From Aquimarina latercula DSM 2041 (lineage in GTDB: Bacteria; Bacteroidota; Bacteroidia; Flavobacteriales; Flavobacteriaceae), in the NCBI RefSeq assembly GCF_000430645.1, contig NZ_AUMK01000015.1, positions 1 to 64,000 on the forward strand: 64,000 nt of DNA. Direction: 5' to 3'. A program made the translations under genes and the position numbers. Within the stretch, counting starts at the first letter, position 1, and the number at the start of each line of letters is the position of its first letter. The notes beneath the pieces were generated by a model, which did no database searches, was not told the DNA's origin, and saw only the letters and a program-made list of their open reading frames with translations. Of the stretch, positions 63,715 to 64,000 are shown piece after piece.

Positions 63715-64000
63715 TTAGTTATTTTCTTTGTGATAATGTTGTATTAAGTGATAGGTGATGATTAAAAAACTACCAAAACCAATGGTAAATACCCAAGTAT
63801 GTATATGTTCGATAGGTGATATTATTCGCCTAAATATGTCACCTAGAATATGTAATGGATTTTGAATGAGATCCCAACTATTCCATCGAAGTATACGTCC
63901 CATGTATATACCAAACCCACATAATAATAGGGTTAGATGTATGATGAAATTGGTGGCCTTATTAGAAAAGTGTTCCCGAAGTAGTCGCTGCATTGTTCGC
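63715..64000 (-). CDS. DUF1361 membrane protein (5' end outside window)
   Basis: The C-terminal 95 codons of a membrane protein; the frame is open to the right edge, so the real start lies beyond it. The ATG at 63993 is internal. Two hydrophobic helices flank the conserved GIYMGRILRWNSWDLIQNP segment of DUF1361. Family members are about 210-230 residues. It sits immediately upstream of creD on the same strand. Function unknown. Confidence 0.75.
   Translation of the reverse strand, partial: RTMQRLLREHFSNKATNFIIHLTLLLCGFGIYMGRILRWNSWDLIQNPLHILGDIFRRIISPIEHIHTWVFTIGFGSFLIITYHLIQHYHKENN

Overview
The window reads as chromosome of a marine-type Flavobacteriaceae bacterium (Bacteroidota; an Aquimarina-like genome is my guess). 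The supporting evidence is low GC, promoters of the Bacteroidota TAnnTTTG type, almost no Shine-Dalgarno sequences, many lipoproteins and carboxypeptidase-like regulatory-domain proteins, a type IX secretion (T9SS) C-terminal signal, and a SecD-SecF fusion. No phage, transposase, CRISPR array or integrase was seen.

Layout. 1-1000: 5' end of a repetitive secreted protein (minus strand) and tRNA-Gly(TCC). 1.1-10.2 kb: envelope-polysaccharide genes (methyltransferase, LPG-synthase-type membrane protein, two GT2 enzymes, a TMTC-like GT-C/TPR protein, the WlbB/WlbA pair, a GtrB-like GT2 and an orphan membrane protein). 10.2-19.5 kb: glutaminase, dipeptidase E, two tandem secreted paralogues, M1 and S8 peptidases, TatA, an O-methyltransferase. 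19.5-35 kb: kynureninase and kynurenine 3-monooxygenase separated by a regulator, a transporter, an AhpD-like/DoxX stress cluster and a four-gene redox-signalling operon (cNMP-histidine kinase, aldo/keto reductase, receiver-fused reductase, UBP zinc finger). 35-42.4 kb: housekeeping (desaturase, RluF, hydrolase, HerA-like ATPase, RidA, QueE). 42.4-43.8 kb: an apparently empty stretch that encodes three tandem 32-residue paralogous peptides. 43.8-64 kb: AsnB, a GG-leader peptide, an astacin lipoprotein, GyrB, Mdh, SecDF, a 1228-residue GH57-like T9SS protein, CreD and a partial DUF1361 protein.

The strongest candidates for undescribed biology are: (1) the three tandem 32-aa peptides at 42650-43673, which align without gaps, share 11 invariant positions, keep Ser26 while swapping between the two serine codon families, and each have their own promoter-like sequence; (2) a promoter architecture repeated three times between 25443 and 26814 (two GGGAAAAA direct repeats with a 21-bp period and an embedded TTGACAA, at a fixed distance from the -7 box), which drives an AhpD-like gene, an unlisted 53-aa gene and a secreted-protein/DoxX operon; (3) two GG-leader peptide genes, one intact and Cys-rich (46652) and one broken by a 1-nt frameshift (19724-19821); and (4) a long stem in the leader of kynurenine monooxygenase. 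Functions for the peptides and the regulator of the repeated promoters are not deducible from the window.
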